Source: Glycomyces sambucus
GTDB taxonomy: Bacteria > Actinomycetota > Actinomycetes > Mycobacteriales > Micromonosporaceae
Assembly: GCF_900102815.1 (NCBI RefSeq)
Contig: NZ_FNGF01000012.1
Location: 1 to 52,489, forward strand
Length of the DNA stretch: 52,489 bases
Direction: 5' to 3'
Below, one piece after another: positions 28,723-36,806 of this stretch. Below the pieces are notes generated by a model, which worked only from the letters and a program-made list of their open reading frames with translations, ran no database searches and had not been told where the DNA came from. The first letter of the stretch is position 1. The number at the start of each line of letters is the position of its first letter. The position numbers and the translations under genes are program-made.

Positions 28723-30594
28723 GTGGTGAATCCGCTCCACGCCGACACCCGCGGAGGCGTGAATCCGATATGGACCGCCGATCTCGGCGACGGCACGTAC
28801 CGCAACCCGGTCCTCAACGCGGACTGGTCCGACCCGGACGCGGTCCGGATCGGGGACGACTTCTACCTGACCGCGTCGAGCTTCCACCGGGTGCCGGGGC
28901 TGCCGGTCCTGCACAGCCGGGACCTCGTGAACTGGACGCTGATCGGGCACGCGCTGGAGCGGCTGGTGCCGGAGGACGACTTCCGGACCCCGCAGCGCGG
29001 CGGCGGCGTGTGGGCGCCGGCCCTGCGCCACCACGCGGGGCGCTTCTGGATCGTGTACCCGGACCCGGATCGCGGCCTGTTCACGACGAGCGCCGAGGAC
29101 CCGGCGGGGAAGTGGACCGAGCCGCGGCTCCTCAAGGGCGGCAGGGGACTCATCGACCCGTGCCCGCTGTGGGTCGAGGGAGGGGACGGGGTCGAGGCGT
29201 ACCTGGTGCACGGGTGGGCCAAGAGCCGGTCGGGGATCAACAACCGGTTGACGGTGCACCGCATGAGCGCCGACGCGACCTCGCTGCTGGACGAGGGCGC
29301 CGTCGTGATCGACGGCGACGAGCTTGAGGGGTACCGGACGCTCGAAGGGCCGAAGTTCTACGAGCGCGACGGCTGGTACTGGATCTTCGCGCCCGCGGGC
29401 GGGGTCGCGCAGGGCTGGCAGTCGGCGTTCCGGTCGCGGGACCCGTTCGGGCCCTACGAGGACCGGATCGTGCTGGAGCAGGGCTCGACGCCGGTGAACG
29501 GGCCGCACCAGGGGGCGTGGGTCGACACCCCGGACGGCGCGGACTGGTTCCTGCACTTCCAGGACAAAAGCTTCCTGGGGCGGGTGGTCCATCTCCAGCC
29601 GATGCGCTGGGGGGATGACGGCTGGCCGGTCATCGGGAACGGCGGGGAGCCGGTGCTGGTGCACGAGAAGCCGATCCAGGGCGAGGCGGTGGCGGTGCCG
29701 GCCGCTGGGGACGACTTCGCGGACGGGATCGGGCTCCAGTGGAGCTGGCAGGCGAACCCGGAGGCGGGGTGGGTCGGCGGCAACAGAGCGGCCGGTACGG
29801 GTGCCGGTGGAGGCGGGGACACTCTCGGCGCGAACGCGAACGCGAACGCGAACGCGAACGCGAACGCGAACGCGAACGCGAACGCCGAAGCGGGAGCGGG
29901 AGCGAGCGCCGACGCGGCTCCCGCCGCCGGGCTGCGGCTCAACTGCGTGCCCGGGCCGCAGGACCTGCGGTACCTGCCGAACCTGCTCGGGCAGCTGCTG
30001 CCTTCGGACGACCTGCGGGCCGAAGTCACGGTGACGCTCGACGGCGCCGAGCCCGGCGACCGCGCCGGGCTCGCGGTAGTGGGCGACACGTACGCGTGGA
30101 TCGGTCTGGAGCGCACCGAGAACGGCACGGTTCTGGTGTACCGGACCGCACAGGACGGCGTCGAGATCGATGCGGCACCGCCAGTCGAGGTCGCGGGCGC
30201 GGTGACCGTGGCGGTGGAAGTCGAGCCCGGCGGGCTGTGCCGCTTCTTCGTCACTCGGAACCCCGGCGACTCCGTCAGCACGAGAAGACGACTTCAAAAC
30301 CCGTACAGTGTGGGTTCGAATCCCAACCTCCCTACCGGTGCAGTCCCGATCGGTGAGCCGTTCCAGGCCACGGAAGGGCGTTGGGTCGGAGCCGCGCTCG
30401 GGCTGTTCGCGAGCGGCACCGCCGCTCACGGTGCGAAAGCTCCCGGGCCCGGTGCCGCCGCCGGGATCTCCGGCTCGGCTGCCGCGAGCGGCAATGCCGC
30501 CCACGACTCCGATGCCTCCGACTCGACCGAGTCCGCGGGCTCGGCGACCTTCGGCCCGTTCGTCGTCGAGGCGCGGTCGGGTGACCATGGATGA
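28723..30594 (+). CDS. Glycoside hydrolase family 43 (beta-xylosidase/arabinofuranosidase-like)
   Basis: Protein of 623 aa without a signal peptide, so it likely cleaves imported oligosaccharides in the cytosol. Residues 20-320 are the five-bladed GH43 domain: base Asp in WSDPDAVRIGDDFYLTASSF, modulating Asp in GLIDPCPLW, acid Glu in LEGPKFYERDGWYW. A C-terminal lectin-like beta-sandwich follows (about 325-600), as in GH43 xylosidases. Two oddities: (Ala-Asn)x9 at residues 370-387 and a roughly 25-residue insertion near residues 515-540 whose DNA resembles a tRNA 3' half. The C-terminal 50 residues are Ala/Gly/Ser-rich. GTG 28723 with GAGGGA upstream; GTG 28726 is also possible. Specificity is inferred from the family only. 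Confidence 0.9.
   Translation: MVNPLHADTRGGVNPIWTADLGDGTYRNPVLNADWSDPDAVRIGDDFYLTASSFHRVPGLPVLHSRDLVNWTLIGHALERLVPEDDFRTPQRGGGVWAPALRHHAGRFWIVYPDPDRGLFTTSAEDPAGKWTEPRLLKGGRGLIDPCPLWVEGGDGVEAYLVHGWAKSRSGINNRLTVHRMSADATSLLDEGAVVIDGDELEGYRTLEGPKFYERDGWYWIFAPAGGVAQGWQSAFRSRDPFGPYEDRIVLEQGSTPVNGPHQGAWVDTPDGADWFLHFQDKSFLGRVVHLQPMRWGDDGWPVIGNGGEPVLVHEKPIQGEAVAVPAAGDDFADGIGLQWSWQANPEAGWVGGNRAAGTGAGGGGDTLGANANANANANANANANANAEAGAGASADAAPAAGLRLNCVPGPQDLRYLPNLLGQLLPSDDLRAEVTVTLDGAEPGDRAGLAVVGDTYAWIGLERTENGTVLVYRTAQDGVEIDAAPPVEVAGAVTVAVEVEPGGLCRFFVTRNPGDSVSTRRRLQNPYSVGSNPNLPTGAVPIGEPFQATEGRWVGAALGLFASGTAAHGAKAPGPGAAAGISGSAAASGNAAHDSDASDSTESAGSATFGPFVVEARSGDHG
29830..29883 (+). repeat. In-frame 6-bp repeat GCGAAC x 9 inside GH43 gene
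   Basis: Nine perfect copies of GCGAAC coding (Ala-Asn)x9, followed by Ala/Gly/Glu-rich sequence. The repeat sits inside the C-terminal beta-sandwich, where other members have a short loop. The unit is a multiple of three, so changes in copy number would keep the frame. Confidence 0.95.
30286..30335 (+). other. tRNA 3'-half-like sequence inserted in GH43 gene
   Basis: Contains GGGTTCGAATCCC (30312-30324), a classical T-arm, followed by an acceptor-like CCTCCCT-ACC, and preceded by CTTCAAAACCCGT (30292-30304), which reads like an anticodon loop with TCA (as in tRNA-Sec) and the 3' strand of its stem. The 5' half of a tRNA, the D-arm and the matching 5' stem strand are missing, so it is not a functional tRNA. 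It is in frame in the GH43 gene and translates to a basic, Asn/Ser-rich segment alien to the family. Confidence 0.5.
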
Positions 30595-31474
30595 GCAGCT
30601 CACCCTCGTCCAGACGCACCCCTTGAGCCTCGGCGGCCGGATCGTCGCCGAGTACGTGTGGCGGCCCCACCTGCCGAGCCTGCTGTCCCCGCGCCCCTAC
30701 CTCCACCCCGTCCGCACCCTCGCCGGGACCGAGGTCACCGAGGCCATGCCGCCCGACCACCTGCACCACCTCGGGGCGAGCCTCGCCGTGCCCGACGTCG
30801 GGGGCGTCAACTTCTGGGGCGGACGGACCTACGTGCGCGGCAAGGGATCCGTGCCGCTCCCCAACCACGGCGTGCAGCGCCACCACCGCTGGGAGGCGCG
30901 CACCGACGCGGTCCTGGCGCAAGAGCTCCACTGGGTCGGCCCCGACGGCGAAGTGGTCCTGCGCGAGCGCCGCCGGATCGCCGCCCGGCCCGTGGACGAC
31001 CGGGCCTGGGCCCTCGACTTCCGGTTCGCACTCCACAGCGCCAAGACCGGACCGCTGGAGTTCTCCAGCCCGGGTGCCAAGGGCCGCATCGGGGCCGGGT
31101 ACGGCGGGTTCTTCTGGCGGGCCCGCCGGGGCCTGCGCAGCGTGCGCATCATCGGGCCCGGCGCCGAGGGCGCGGCCCGCCTGCACGGATCGCGGGACCG
31201 CTGGGTCGCCTTGAGCGCCGGCGGCCCCGACCCGTGGACGCTCGTGTTCATCGACATCGCGGCCCAAGGCGACCCGTGGTTCGTGCGCGGCGACGACTAC
31301 GTGGGCGTCGGCGCGTCGCTCGCGTGGTCGGAGGGGTTCACCGCCGCGCCGGGGGAGGGGCCGCGGCGCCGGATCGTCACGGTCGTCGCGGACGGCGCGC
31401 TCAATCCCGCCGAAGCCGAGCGCATGGCGGCGTCGGTGACGTCGGCCGCCTCGGAGCGCGACCATGGATCGTAG
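30587..31474 (+). CDS. PmoA family protein (DUF6807), copy 1
   Basis: Protein of about 295 aa of the family annotated as methane oxygenase PmoA (PF14100/DUF6807). That name is misleading: these are soluble, not particulate methane monooxygenase, and often accompany sugar-catabolic genes. Hallmarks: RPYLHPVRTLAGTEVTEAMP, DHLHHLGASLAV, NFWGGRTY, GYGGFFWR. His residues in the DHLHHLG segment and Trp/Gly-rich turns are conserved in copy 2. Start ATG 30587 (GTG 30581 possible), overlapping the GH43 stop by eight bases. Likely a carbohydrate-active protein; the reaction is unknown. Confidence 0.85.
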   Translation: MDEQLTLVQTHPLSLGGRIVAEYVWRPHLPSLLSPRPYLHPVRTLAGTEVTEAMPPDHLHHLGASLAVPDVGGVNFWGGRTYVRGKGSVPLPNHGVQRHHRWEARTDAVLAQELHWVGPDGEVVLRERRRIAARPVDDRAWALDFRFALHSAKTGPLEFSSPGAKGRIGAGYGGFFWRARRGLRSVRIIGPGAEGAARLHGSRDRWVALSAGGPDPWTLVFIDIAAQGDPWFVRGDDYVGVGASLAWSEGFTAAPGEGPRRRIVTVVADGALNPAEAERMAASVTSAASERDHGS

Positions 31475-31486
31475 ATCCTATAGGAT
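31475..31486. promoter_or_regulatory. 12-bp palindrome ATCCTATAGGAT, likely operator
   Basis: Perfect palindrome ATCCTATAGGAT directly after the stop of copy 1 and 65 bases before copy 2, in the only sizeable gap of the operon. It includes TAGGAT, a plausible -10, so an internal promoter with overlapping operator is possible. The form resembles operators of GntR/FCD-type regulators (inference). Confidence 0.45.
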
Positions 31487-31550
31487 AGGTGATCTTCGAT
31501 CCGGTGCCGCGCGTTCGACACCGGGACCGGCACTGCTACCGGGAGGCGCC

Positions 31551-32441
31551 ATGGAGCACTCCGGCACCGCCACCGTCGCCGAACGGCCCGAGGCGCTGCT
31601 CCTGCAGGTGGACGGCCGCGAGGTCGCCAGCTACGTGTGGCGCTCGCGCCTGCCCGCCTCCACCGCGCCCCGCCCGTTCCTCCACCCCGTGCGCACCCTC
31701 GCCGGCACGCTCGTCACCGACGCGCGCCCGCACTCGCACACCCACCAGCTCGGCATCAGCATCGCCGCGCCCGACATCGGCGGCCGCAACTTCTGGGGCG
31801 GCCGCACGTTCGTGCCCGGCCACGGGCCCGCCTGGCTCGACGACCACGGCGCCCAGCGGCACCGCAGATGGCTGCGGCACACCGACTCCGCGCTGGCGCA
31901 CACCCTCAACTGGGTCGACCGGGACGGCGCGGCGCTGCTCAACGAGCGCCGCTCGATCGCCTGCGGCCCGCTCACCGGCGACGCCTGGACCCTCTCCGTG
32001 CGGACCCGGCTCGCCAACGCCACCGAAGGCCCGCTCCAGATCCGCAGCCCCGCCGCGCTCGGCCGCGTCGGCGCCGGGTACGGCGGGTTCTTCTGGCGCG
32101 GGCCCTCCAGGTCCGAACGCGTGCGTGTCCTCAGCCCCGCCGGGGCCGGCGAGCGCGCCGTCAACGGCACCACCGCGGAGTGGGTCGCGGTCTCCGGCGG
32201 CGCCGAGGGCCGGGAGTGGACCGTCGTGTTCACCGCGGCCGACGAGACGACGGCCGCCGACCGCTGGTTCGTGCGCTCCCGCGACTACCTCGGCGTGGGC
32301 TCCTCGCTCACCTGGGACCGTCCACTGGTGCTGGAGCCGGGCGGCGCCGTCGCACGGCATATCCTCACGGTCGTGGCAGACGGAACCCTCAGCGACGACG
32401 CGGCCGCCGCCCTGGCCGCCGCGGCCCGGTCCGCGCCGTGA
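31551..32441 (+). CDS. PmoA family protein (DUF6807), copy 2
   Basis: Protein of 296 aa, clear paralogue of the preceding gene: RPFLHPVRTLAGTLVTDARP, SHTHQLGISIAAPDIGG, NFWGGRTFVPG and GYGGFFWRG are shared. The His-rich motif reads HSHTHQLG instead of PDHLHHLG. ATG 31551 follows GGGAGG. Soluble, no signal. It is followed by the ROK regulator with a four-base overlap (GTGA). The tandem pair suggests two related steps or substrates in the same sugar pathway. Confidence 0.87.
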   Translation: MEHSGTATVAERPEALLLQVDGREVASYVWRSRLPASTAPRPFLHPVRTLAGTLVTDARPHSHTHQLGISIAAPDIGGRNFWGGRTFVPGHGPAWLDDHGAQRHRRWLRHTDSALAHTLNWVDRDGAALLNERRSIACGPLTGDAWTLSVRTRLANATEGPLQIRSPAALGRVGAGYGGFFWRGPSRSERVRVLSPAGAGERAVNGTTAEWVAVSGGAEGREWTVVFTAADETTAADRWFVRSRDYLGVGSSLTWDRPLVLEPGGAVARHILTVVADGTLSDDAAAALAAAARSAP

Positions 32442-33652
32442 CCAGCGATCCCGCGCGCCAGGAGCGCCTGCGCGAACTCAACCTCGGCCTGGTCTTCCGG
32501 GAGGTCCTGGCCGCCGAAGGCCCCGTCTCCCGCACCGAGCTGGCCGCCGCGACCGGCCTGACCCGGCCCACGATCACCCGCATCGTCGAGGAGCTGCTGG
32601 CCGGGCGCCTCGTCACCGAGACCGGGACGACCCTGGACGGCCGCGCCGGGCGCCCCCGCATGGGCCTGACGCTCTCGCGATCCGGCCCGGCCGGGCTCGG
32701 CCTCGACATCCGCTCCGACGGGCTCGCGGCGTGCGTGGTGGACCTCGCCGGGAAGGTCCGGCACCTCGTGTTCGCGCCGCTCACCGACACCGACGCCCCC
32801 GCGGTCCTCGAACGCCTGGGCCGCATGGCCTCCGAAGCCGCCGACGCCGCCGCGGCCGAAGGGCTCACCGTGGTCACCGCGACCCTCGCCGTCCCCGGGC
32901 CCGTGGACGGCGGGATCGTGCGGACCGCGCCCGCGCTCGGCTGGCGCGACGTCGACGCCGGGGGCCTCCTCGACGCGGCGCTCTCCGGACTGGGCCTCGC
33001 CACGGCCGTCGACTCGGAGGCGAACCTCGCCGCCCGCGGCGAACTCCACGCGACCGGTGCCGACCGCTCGCTCAACCACTTCGGCCGTACCGCAACGCAT
33101 TTCATCTACGTCTCGGGCGGTCTCGACATCGGGGCCGGGCTGGTCATGGACGGCCGGCTCATGCGCGGCGCGCGCGGCTGGGGCGGCCAGCTCGGGCACG
33201 TCACCGTCGACCCCGAGGGCAAGCCGTGCCGGTGCGGGTCGCGCGGGTGCCTCCAGACGTACGCGAGCCTGCCCGCGCTCCTCGGCGGCGAGGCCGTGCC
33301 GCCCGGCGCGAGCCCGGAGTCGGTGATCCTCGGCCGCGCCGACGCCGGCCGGCCCGAGACCCTGGCGGCCCTCGACGCCGCCGCGAGCGCGCTCGGCGTC
33401 GCACTCGCGAACGTGTGCAACCTCCTCGGGGTCGACACGGTCTTCCTCGGCGGCAGCTTCGCGCTCATGGACTCGTGGCTCGCCGCGGGCGTGCGGGCCG
33501 AGCTGGAGCAGCGGGTCCTGTTCGCGGACTGGGCCCCGGTCACGGTGCGCCCGGCGACGATCGGGCCCGACGCGGCCGCGATCGGCGCGGCCCTCGCCGT
33601 TGTCGACCGCATCAGCGCCGACCCGGCCGCCTGGATCGCCGCGAACCGCTGA
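32438..33652 (+). CDS. ROK family transcriptional regulator (XylR/NagC-like)
   Basis: Protein of 404 aa. Residues 8-70 form a winged HTH (VSRTELAAATGLTRPTITRI); residues 85-395 are the ROK sugar-kinase-like domain. ROK signature: GWGGQLGHVTVDP with zinc cluster CRCGSRGCLQTYAS (C-x-C-G-x-x-G-C; Gln replaces the usual Glu). Nucleotide-binding DxGxT strand is degenerate, as in repressors. GTG 32438 overlaps the stop of the upstream gene by four bases. Probably the local repressor of the sugar operon, responding to a sugar derived from GH43 substrates. Confidence 0.9.
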   Translation: MTSDPARQERLRELNLGLVFREVLAAEGPVSRTELAAATGLTRPTITRIVEELLAGRLVTETGTTLDGRAGRPRMGLTLSRSGPAGLGLDIRSDGLAACVVDLAGKVRHLVFAPLTDTDAPAVLERLGRMASEAADAAAAEGLTVVTATLAVPGPVDGGIVRTAPALGWRDVDAGGLLDAALSGLGLATAVDSEANLAARGELHATGADRSLNHFGRTATHFIYVSGGLDIGAGLVMDGRLMRGARGWGGQLGHVTVDPEGKPCRCGSRGCLQTYASLPALLGGEAVPPGASPESVILGRADAGRPETLAALDAAASALGVALANVCNLLGVDTVFLGGSFALMDSWLAAGVRAELEQRVLFADWAPVTVRPATIGPDAAAIGAALAVVDRISADPAAWIAANR

Positions 33653-33685
33653 CGGCGCCGACCCGCGGCGGAGGATGGTCCGGGG

Positions 33686-34348
33686 TCAGGCCGTGCCCTT
33701 GAACGGGCCTTCCAGTGCGGCCCACTGGAGGAGCATCACGGTCTTGGCGTCGGCGATGCGGCCGGTGCGGACCATCGCGAGGGCGTCGGCGAAGGGGAGT
33801 TCCACGACGGTGATGTCCTCGCCCTCCTCGGCGACGCCCGCGCGGGCGGCGAGTGCGGCGGACCCGTCGTAGGGCGCGGCGAAGCAGTGCAGGCGCTCGG
33901 TGACCGACCCGGGGCTCATGTACGGCGCGAAGACCAGGTGCGGCTCGCCGATGTCGAGGCCGGTCTCCTCGGCGGCCTCGCGGCGGATGGCCTCCTCGGG
34001 CGCGTCGCCGTCGAGGAGCCCGGCCGGGACCTCCAGGAGCATCCCGTCGGGGTGCTCGTTCACATACGCGGGCAACCGGAACTGCTGCGTGAGGACGACG
34101 GTGGCGCGGTCGGCGTCGTAGAGGAGGACGGCCGCGCCGTCGCCGCGGTCGTAGGTCTCGCGCTGCTCGCGGGTCCAGTGCCCGTCCTGGTGCCGGTAGT
34201 CGTAGGTGGTCTTGCGCAGGACGTACCAGTCGCTGGAGAGCAGTTCGACGTCGACGATGCGCACGCCCGGGTTGCCGGCCAGGTCGCGGCCCTGCCGGTC
34301 GAGCCCGGTGCGGCCGCGCCGGTCCGGGGTGTCGATCCCTGCGGTCAT
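33686..34348 (-). CDS. Nudix hydrolase (GDP-mannose pyrophosphatase NudK-like / ADP-sugar type)
   Basis: Protein of 220 aa. Nudix box: GLLDGDAPEEAIRREAAEET-GL (G-x5-E-x7-R-E-x2-E-E-x-G), within a protein of NudK/ADP-ribose pyrophosphatase shape (N-terminal strand VRIVDVELLSSDWYVLRKTT; EVPAGLLDG). Hydrolyses nucleoside diphosphate-sugars; the exact substrate cannot be read. ATG 34348 with AGAGG upstream. An upstream in-frame ATG (34420) would add 24 residues. Divergent from the SDR at 34496, sharing a 147-base region with operator A; no evident link to that regulon. Confidence 0.88.
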   Translation of the reverse strand: MTAGIDTPDRRGRTGLDRQGRDLAGNPGVRIVDVELLSSDWYVLRKTTYDYRHQDGHWTREQRETYDRGDGAAVLLYDADRATVVLTQQFRLPAYVNEHPDGMLLEVPAGLLDGDAPEEAIRREAAEETGLDIGEPHLVFAPYMSPGSVTERLHCFAAPYDGSAALAARAGVAEEGEDITVVELPFADALAMVRTGRIADAKTVMLLQWAALEGPFKGTA

Positions 34349-34467
34349 GCTCGCGCCTCTTTTCGATTCTGTGTGAATGTGTTCGATTTTGATGATACGC
34401 TGCGATGCCGTGGAAGGCACGGCTGCGAGCGTTTACTGGTTGCGCGCGTCATGGTAGGGTCCGCTAC

Positions 34468-34485
34468 ATACCGACCAGACGGTTT
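34468..34485. promoter_or_regulatory. TetR-type operator, site A
   Basis: ATACCGACCAGACGGTTT, imperfect palindrome, 10 bases before the ATG of the SDR-TetR-oxidoreductase-SDR operon. Same motif as sites B (37648), C (47207) and D (52138). Confidence 0.8.
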
Positions 34486-34495
34486 GGAGTCGTGC

Positions 34496-35236
34496 ATGCA
34501 GAGGTTCGAGGGCAGGGTCGCCCTGATCACCGGCGCGAGCAGGGGCATCGGCTTCGCCGTGGCCCGGCGCCTCGTCAGCGAAGGCGCGTCGGTGGTCGTC
34601 ACCGGCCGCGATGAGGCGGCCCTGGAGGCCGCCGTCGCCGAACTCGGCGAGGAGCGCGCCGCGGGCGTCGCCGGGAAGGCCGACGACACCGCGCACCAGG
34701 CCGCGGCCGTCGTCCACGCGGTCGAGCGCTTCGGCGGCCTCGACCACCTCGTCAACAACGCCGGGATCAACCCCGCCTACGGGCCCCTCGCCGCGATCGA
34801 CCTCGACGCGGCCCGGAAGATCCTGGAGGTCAACGTGATCGGCGCGCTGGGCTGGACCCGCGTGGCCGCCGCGACGGGCCGCCTGCGGTCCGTGGTGAAC
34901 ATGGCCTCGATCGCGGGCACCGCCTCCAGTCCCGGCATCGCGTTCTACGGGGTCTCCAAGGCCGCGCTCATCAACCTGACCGAGCAGCTCGCGGAGGAAC
35001 TCGCGCCCGCGGTCCGCGTCAACGCGCTCGCCCCCGCGGTCGTCAAGTCCCGCTTCTCGAAGGCGCTCTACGAGGGCCGCGAGGAGCAGGCCGCCGCCGC
35101 GTACCCGCTCGCGCGGCTCGGGACGCCCGAGGACGTGGCCGGGCCGGCCGCGTTCCTGCTCTCGGAGGACGCCGCCTGGGTCACCGGGCAGACCCTCCTC
35201 GTCGACGGCGGCGCCGGTGCCCGCCGCTCCTGGTGA
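34496..35236 (+). CDS. Short-chain dehydrogenase (SDR)
   Basis: Classical SDR of 246 aa: TGASRGIG cofactor motif (11-18), NNAG (about 88-91), catalytic Ser in NMASIAGTA, and YGVSK (Tyr-x-x-x-Lys); C-terminal VTGQTLLVDGGAGAR. Likely NAD(P)-dependent 3-hydroxyacyl-CoA or alcohol dehydrogenase. First gene of a four-gene operon with the TetR regulator. ATG 34496 has GGAG six bases upstream and lies right behind operator A, so it should be repressed by the TetR protein. Confidence 0.92.
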   Translation: MQRFEGRVALITGASRGIGFAVARRLVSEGASVVVTGRDEAALEAAVAELGEERAAGVAGKADDTAHQAAAVVHAVERFGGLDHLVNNAGINPAYGPLAAIDLDAARKILEVNVIGALGWTRVAAATGRLRSVVNMASIAGTASSPGIAFYGVSKAALINLTEQLAEELAPAVRVNALAPAVVKSRFSKALYEGREEQAAAAYPLARLGTPEDVAGPAAFLLSEDAAWVTGQTLLVDGGAGARRSW

Positions 35237-35248
35237 AGGATGGGAGCC

Positions 35249-35833
35249 ATGAAGACCAAGAACGTCGCCGACGAGGTGCTGCGCGCCGCCCTCGAACTGT
35301 TCGCCCAGCAGGGCTACGCCAACACCAGCGTCCAGCAGATCGTGCAGGCCGCCGGCGTCACCAAGGGCGCGATGTACCACTACTTCACGTCGAAGGACGA
35401 CCTGCTCTTCGCGATCTACGAGCGGATGCTCTCGCTCCAGAAGCGGCGCCTCGACGAGATCACCGCCGCGGGCGGCGAGACCGAGGAGGTCCTGCGGGCG
35501 GTGTGCGAAGACGTGGTGGTCACCTCGATCGACTTCCTGCCCGAGGGCACGGTGTTCTTCCGCAGCCAGCACATGCTCACCCCCGAGCGGCAGAACGAGG
35601 TCAAGCGGCGCCGCCGCGAGTACCACGACAAGTTCGCCGAGCTCATCGTGCGCGGCCAGGAGGAGAAGCGGTTCCGCGACGACGTGCCGGTCTCGGTCCT
35701 CATCGCGCACTTCTTCTCCGACATCCACTACCTGCCCCACTGGTACTCCCACGAGGGCCCCGAGAACGAGGCCGAGCTGGCCGCCCAGATCACCGAGCTG
35801 TTCCTGCGGAGCCTGCGGAGGGCCGATGGCTGA
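35249..35833 (+). CDS. TetR family regulator, likely master of the catabolic island
   Basis: Protein of 194 aa. HTH at residues 5-55 (LRAALELFAQQGYANTSVQQ, KGAMYHYFTSKDDLLF). The ligand domain (about 60-194) resembles acyl-CoA-responsive TetR proteins of the KstR2/FadR-like kind (TACRRREYHDKF-like RRREYHDKFAELIVRG). Start chosen at ATG 35249, because GAAGGA is spaced seven bases before it; an ATG at 35240 is the alternative. Inference: this protein binds the palindrome found four times at promoters of the island, and an acyl-CoA intermediate releases it. Overlaps the next gene by eight bases. Confidence 0.88.
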   Translation: MKTKNVADEVLRAALELFAQQGYANTSVQQIVQAAGVTKGAMYHYFTSKDDLLFAIYERMLSLQKRRLDEITAAGGETEEVLRAVCEDVVVTSIDFLPEGTVFFRSQHMLTPERQNEVKRRRREYHDKFAELIVRGQEEKRFRDDVPVSVLIAHFFSDIHYLPHWYSHEGPENEAELAAQITELFLRSLRRADG

Positions 35834-36806
35834 CACCATGCGCGCGTGGCGCATCGAGACCAACGGCGAGCCCGCCGAAGTGATGGCCGTGGCGGAGGTC
35901 CCGGTCCCCGCGCCCGGCCCCGGGGAGGTCCTGGTCCGCAACCGCGCGGTCGCGGTGAACTTCCCCGACGTGCTGCTCGCCCGCGGCATGTACCAGGAGC
36001 GGCCGCCGCTGCCGTTCACGCCCGGGATCGAGCTGTGCGGCGAGGTGGCCGCGGTCGGCTCGGGCGTCACCTCGGTCGCCGTGGGGCAGCGCGTGGTCGC
36101 GACCTCGATCGGGGTCATGGCCGAGTACGCGGTGGTCCCCGCCTGGTCGGTGCACGACGCCCCTGAATCGCTGGACGACGCGGCCGCCGCGGCGTTCCTC
36201 ATCGCCTACCAGACCGCGTGGTTCGGGCTCCACCAGCGCGCGGCGCTCCAGAGTGGAGAGACGCTGCTGGTCCACGCCGCCGCGGGCGGGGTCGGCACGG
36301 CCGCGTGCCAGCTCGGGGCCGCCGCGGGCGCCACCGTGGTCGGCATCGTCGGCAGCGAGGCGAAGACCCGGGTCGCCAAGGACGCCGGCGCCTCGCGGGT
36401 GCTGCTGCGCGGCGACGACTGGATCGGCGCCGTCAAGGCCGCCGGCGGGGCGGACGTCGTGTTCGACCCGGTGGGCGGCAAGGCGTTCGCCGGAGCGACC
36501 AAGGTGGTCAACTTCGAGGGCCGGATCGTGGTGGTCGGCTTCGCCTCCGGCGAGGTCCCGCCCGTGCGCGCCGACCACGCCCTCGTCAAGAACTACAGCG
36601 TGCTCGGCCTCCACTGGGCCCTGTACCAGCGCAAGCGGCCCGAACTCGTGGCCGAGGCGCACGCGGCCCTGACCCGCCTCGCCGCCGAGGGCGCGGTGCG
36701 GCCCGTGGTCGCCGAGACCGTGCCGTTCGACGGGGCCGCGGACGCGGTGCAGCGGCTCGCCGACGGCACCACCACCGGGCGCCTGGTCGTGGCGGTGGGG
36801 GAGTGA
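35826..36806 (+). CDS. NADPH:quinone oxidoreductase family enzyme (zinc-free MDR)
   Basis: Medium-chain reductase of 326 aa: GroES-like front (NFPDVLLARGMYQERPPLPF), nucleotide-binding HAAAGGVGTAACQLG, and no zinc-ligand pattern, as in quinone oxidoreductases and enoyl reductases. It may reduce an enoyl thioester or an enone. ATG 35826 overlaps the TetR gene stop by eight bases; its own stop overlaps the next SDR start (GTGA), so the operon is tightly coupled. Confidence 0.9.
   Translation: MADTMRAWRIETNGEPAEVMAVAEVPVPAPGPGEVLVRNRAVAVNFPDVLLARGMYQERPPLPFTPGIELCGEVAAVGSGVTSVAVGQRVVATSIGVMAEYAVVPAWSVHDAPESLDDAAAAAFLIAYQTAWFGLHQRAALQSGETLLVHAAAGGVGTAACQLGAAAGATVVGIVGSEAKTRVAKDAGASRVLLRGDDWIGAVKAAGGADVVFDPVGGKAFAGATKVVNFEGRIVVVGFASGEVPPVRADHALVKNYSVLGLHWALYQRKRPELVAEAHAALTRLAAEGAVRPVVAETVPFDGAADAVQRLADGTTTGRLVVAVGE

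Noticed and set aside
30286..30335. A functional tRNA-Sec gene
   Set aside because: The D-arm, 5' acceptor strand, matching 5' anticodon stem strand and long variable arm are absent; only a 3'-half-like piece is present, inside a coding frame.
26252..30603. Long alternative frames overlapping the sugar transporter and GH43 genes on both strands
   Set aside because: They lack family features, are extreme in Arg/Pro/Ala, and oppose genes with clear domains and coupling.
30587..32441. Particulate methane monooxygenase subunits
   Set aside because: Despite the database name PmoA, the two proteins are soluble, lack membrane helices and sit among sugar genes.
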